Source of the DNA: an uncultured Clostridia bacterium
Lineage (GTDB): Bacteria > Bacillota > Clostridia > UBA1381
Assembly (NCBI GenBank): GCA_934454035.1
Contig: CAKSFY010000114.1
Location: 1-7,295 of the forward strand
Direction: 5' to 3'
DNA length: 7,295 nucleotides
Below are positions 6,476-7,295 of this stretch, piece by piece; within the stretch, counting starts at the first letter, position 1, and the number at the start of each line of letters is the position of its first letter. Made by a program: the position numbers and the translations under genes. The notes beneath the pieces were generated by a model. It saw nothing but the letters and a program-made list of their open reading frames with translations, did not search any database and was not told where the DNA came from.

Positions 6476-6518
6476 CAAAAATACAGACCTGCAGGAACAA
6501 GCAGGTCTGTATTTTTGT
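6475..6518 (+). terminator. Intrinsic, probably bidirectional, terminator after aspS
   Basis: A perfect 18-bp inverted repeat (6475-6492 with 6501-6518) surrounds an 8-nt loop, AGGAACAA. The GC-rich core CAGACCTGC/GCAGGTCTG is flanked by AAAAA on the left and TTTTT on the right, so it could terminate transcription from either side. The last A of the aspS TAA stop is the first base of the stem. It separates the synthetase unit from the protease promoter, which begins 19 nt later. Confidence 0.93.
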
Positions 6519-6537
6519 CTGAATGTTTAAAAAAAGC

Positions 6538-6566
6538 TTTACAATGCAGTAAAAAAGAGGTATAAT
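6538..6566 (+). promoter_or_regulatory. Sigma-A-type promoter of the M50 protease gene
   Basis: -35 TTTACA (6538-6543) and a perfect -10 TATAAT (6561-6566) are spaced by 17 bp. Transcription would start near 6573, leaving a leader of about 30 nt. It probably also serves the following scpA-like gene. Confidence 0.85.
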
Positions 6567-6573
6567 ATATTAT
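6562..6573. repeat. 12-bp palindrome at the M50 protease promoter
   Basis: ATAATATATTAT, identical to 3397-3408, begins at the second base of the -10 box and ends at about the transcription start. It is a perfect inverted repeat shared by the only two promoters visible in the window. Confidence 0.45.
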
Positions 6574-6588
6574 GGGGAATTTTAATAC

Positions 6589-6595
6589 GAAAGGA
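6589..6595 (+). promoter_or_regulatory. Ribosome binding site of the M50 protease gene
   Basis: GAAAGGA lies 7 nt before the ATG at 6603, within TACGAAAGG, a string identical to the one before hisS (3411-3419). It supports the start used here. Confidence 0.75.
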
Positions 6596-6602
6596 ATTTA
6601 CT

Positions 6603-7256
6603 ATGAGTTTTTTAATAAGCAGATTTTCAATGCTGCTAAGCAGAATATTTATAATATTGCCGACAGTGCTTATTTCTCTTACAGGACATGAATTTGCGCA
6701 TGGCTGGGTTTCGACAAAGCTCGGAGATCCGACTCCGAGGGCAGAGGGCAGGCTGTCGTTGAATCCTTTGCGCCATTTGGACCCTGTCGGTGCAATCTTG
6801 ATGATAATTACAGGGTTTGGCTGGGCAAAACCTGTTTCCGTTAATCCGATGTATTATAAGGACAGAAAAAAGGGTATGGCGCTTGTGGCGGTTGCAGGCC
6901 CTTTGGCGAATCTGATAATGGCATTTGCCGGAATGGTTTTGGGAATGCTTTTGCTGAAAGTTTTCGGAAACACAAATGCGGCATATTTAATCGGAACAAT
7001 CACATCCGTATTTGTTCAGATGAATCTCAGCTTTATGATTTTTAATCTTATTCCGATTCCTCCGCTTGACGGCGCGAAGATATTGGGAATGTTTCTTCCA
7101 AACAGAACATATTACAAAATGCTGGAATATGAAAGATATGCCATCATCCTTATAATGGTTCTGTCGCTGACGGGTGCGTTTGACGCGGTTATCGGAAGCG
7201 GAGTTCGAACCGTATGGACGTTAATCTGGCATATTGCATCGGCTATAGCGGCATGA
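6603..7256 (+). CDS. M50-family site-2 protease-like membrane metalloprotease
   Basis: This 217-residue integral membrane protein belongs to the small, PDZ-less site-2 protease group (YwhC-like). The zinc motif HEFAH is at residues 29-33, at the end of the first membrane segment (about 10-30). The second metal-site element, NLIPIPPLDG, is at 148-157, with D156 the expected third ligand. Other family hallmarks are FGWAKPVSVNP (72-82) and AGPLANL (98-104). Further membrane segments lie at about 92-118, 127-150 and 176-195, for about four in all. The family cleaves substrates within or next to the membrane, but for this small subgroup no substrate can be named from sequence. All expected catalytic residues are present. 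It has its own promoter, and its TGA is followed 16 nt later by a probable scpA, an order often seen in Clostridia. Confidence 0.93.
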   Translation: MSFLISRFSMLLSRIFIILPTVLISLTGHEFAHGWVSTKLGDPTPRAEGRLSLNPLRHLDPVGAILMIITGFGWAKPVSVNPMYYKDRKKGMALVAVAGPLANLIMAFAGMVLGMLLLKVFGNTNAAYLIGTITSVFVQMNLSFMIFNLIPIPPLDGAKILGMFLPNRTYYKMLEYERYAIILIMVLSLTGAFDAVIGSGVRTVWTLIWHIASAIAA

Positions 7257-7272
7257 GGGAAAGCGGTGAAGT

Positions 7273-7295
7273 ATGGAAACTGTACTGTATAAGCT
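7273..7295 (+). CDS. scpA: Start of a gene, probably scpA (segregation and condensation protein A), cut off by the window end
   Basis: Only the first eight residues are visible, METVLYKL; the last codon is CT-, which is Leu whatever the third base. ScpA, the kleisin subunit of the SMC-ScpAB condensin, commonly begins with a short Met-Glu-x-Tyr-Lys-Leu-like stretch just before its conserved FEGPLDLLL motif, and it often follows an M50 protease gene in Clostridia. Possible ribosome binding sequences are GAGGGA (7255-7260, 12 nt away) and GGTGA (7265-7269, 3 nt away). The call rests mainly on gene order and could be wrong. Confidence 0.5.

Overview
The window reads as a chromosomal housekeeping stretch from a low-to-moderate GC member of the Firmicutes, most likely class Clostridia. 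Three things point there. The proteins resemble clostridial versions: a HisRS with a cysteine-rich insertion, a short QueG-like reductase, and the apparent pairing of a site-2 protease with scpA. The ribosome binding sites are strong and purine-rich. The intergenic DNA is AT-rich, with clear sigma-A-type promoters. All genes lie on the + strand, and nothing in the window looks mobile or recently acquired.

Region 1 (2-3322) is a tightly packed run of five genes: hflX (5' end cut off by the window edge), a YigZ/IMPACT-family gene, a small unrecognised lipoprotein, a thioredoxin, and a short epoxyqueuosine reductase-like gene (queG-like). hflX and yigZ overlap by 4 nt (GTGA), and trx and queG overlap by 4 nt (ATGA). 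The other two junctions are 13 and 19 nt. No promoter or terminator is visible inside the run, so it is probably one operon whose promoter lies upstream of the window. Its recognised members touch ribosome or tRNA function (HflX, YigZ, QueG) and thiol redox (thioredoxin).

Region 2 (3323-6518) starts with a consensus-like promoter (TTGACA, 17 bp, TAAAAT). It drives hisS and aspS, 18 nt apart, encoding the histidyl- and aspartyl-tRNA synthetases. A perfect 18-bp hairpin terminator begins at the last base of the aspS stop codon. The hisS leader is only about 25 nt, too short for a T-box.

Region 3 (6519-7295) has a second strong promoter (TTTACA, 17 bp, TATAAT), a four-segment M50 site-2 protease-family membrane protein, and the first eight codons of a gene that is probably scpA.

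No gene-free stretch exceeds about 130 bases. The least explained items are the small lipoprotein, a 12-bp palindrome (ATAATATATTAT) found at both visible promoters, the unusual yigZ start, the shortened QueG, and a changed anticodon-binding motif in AspRS. I found no clearly novel multi-gene system.
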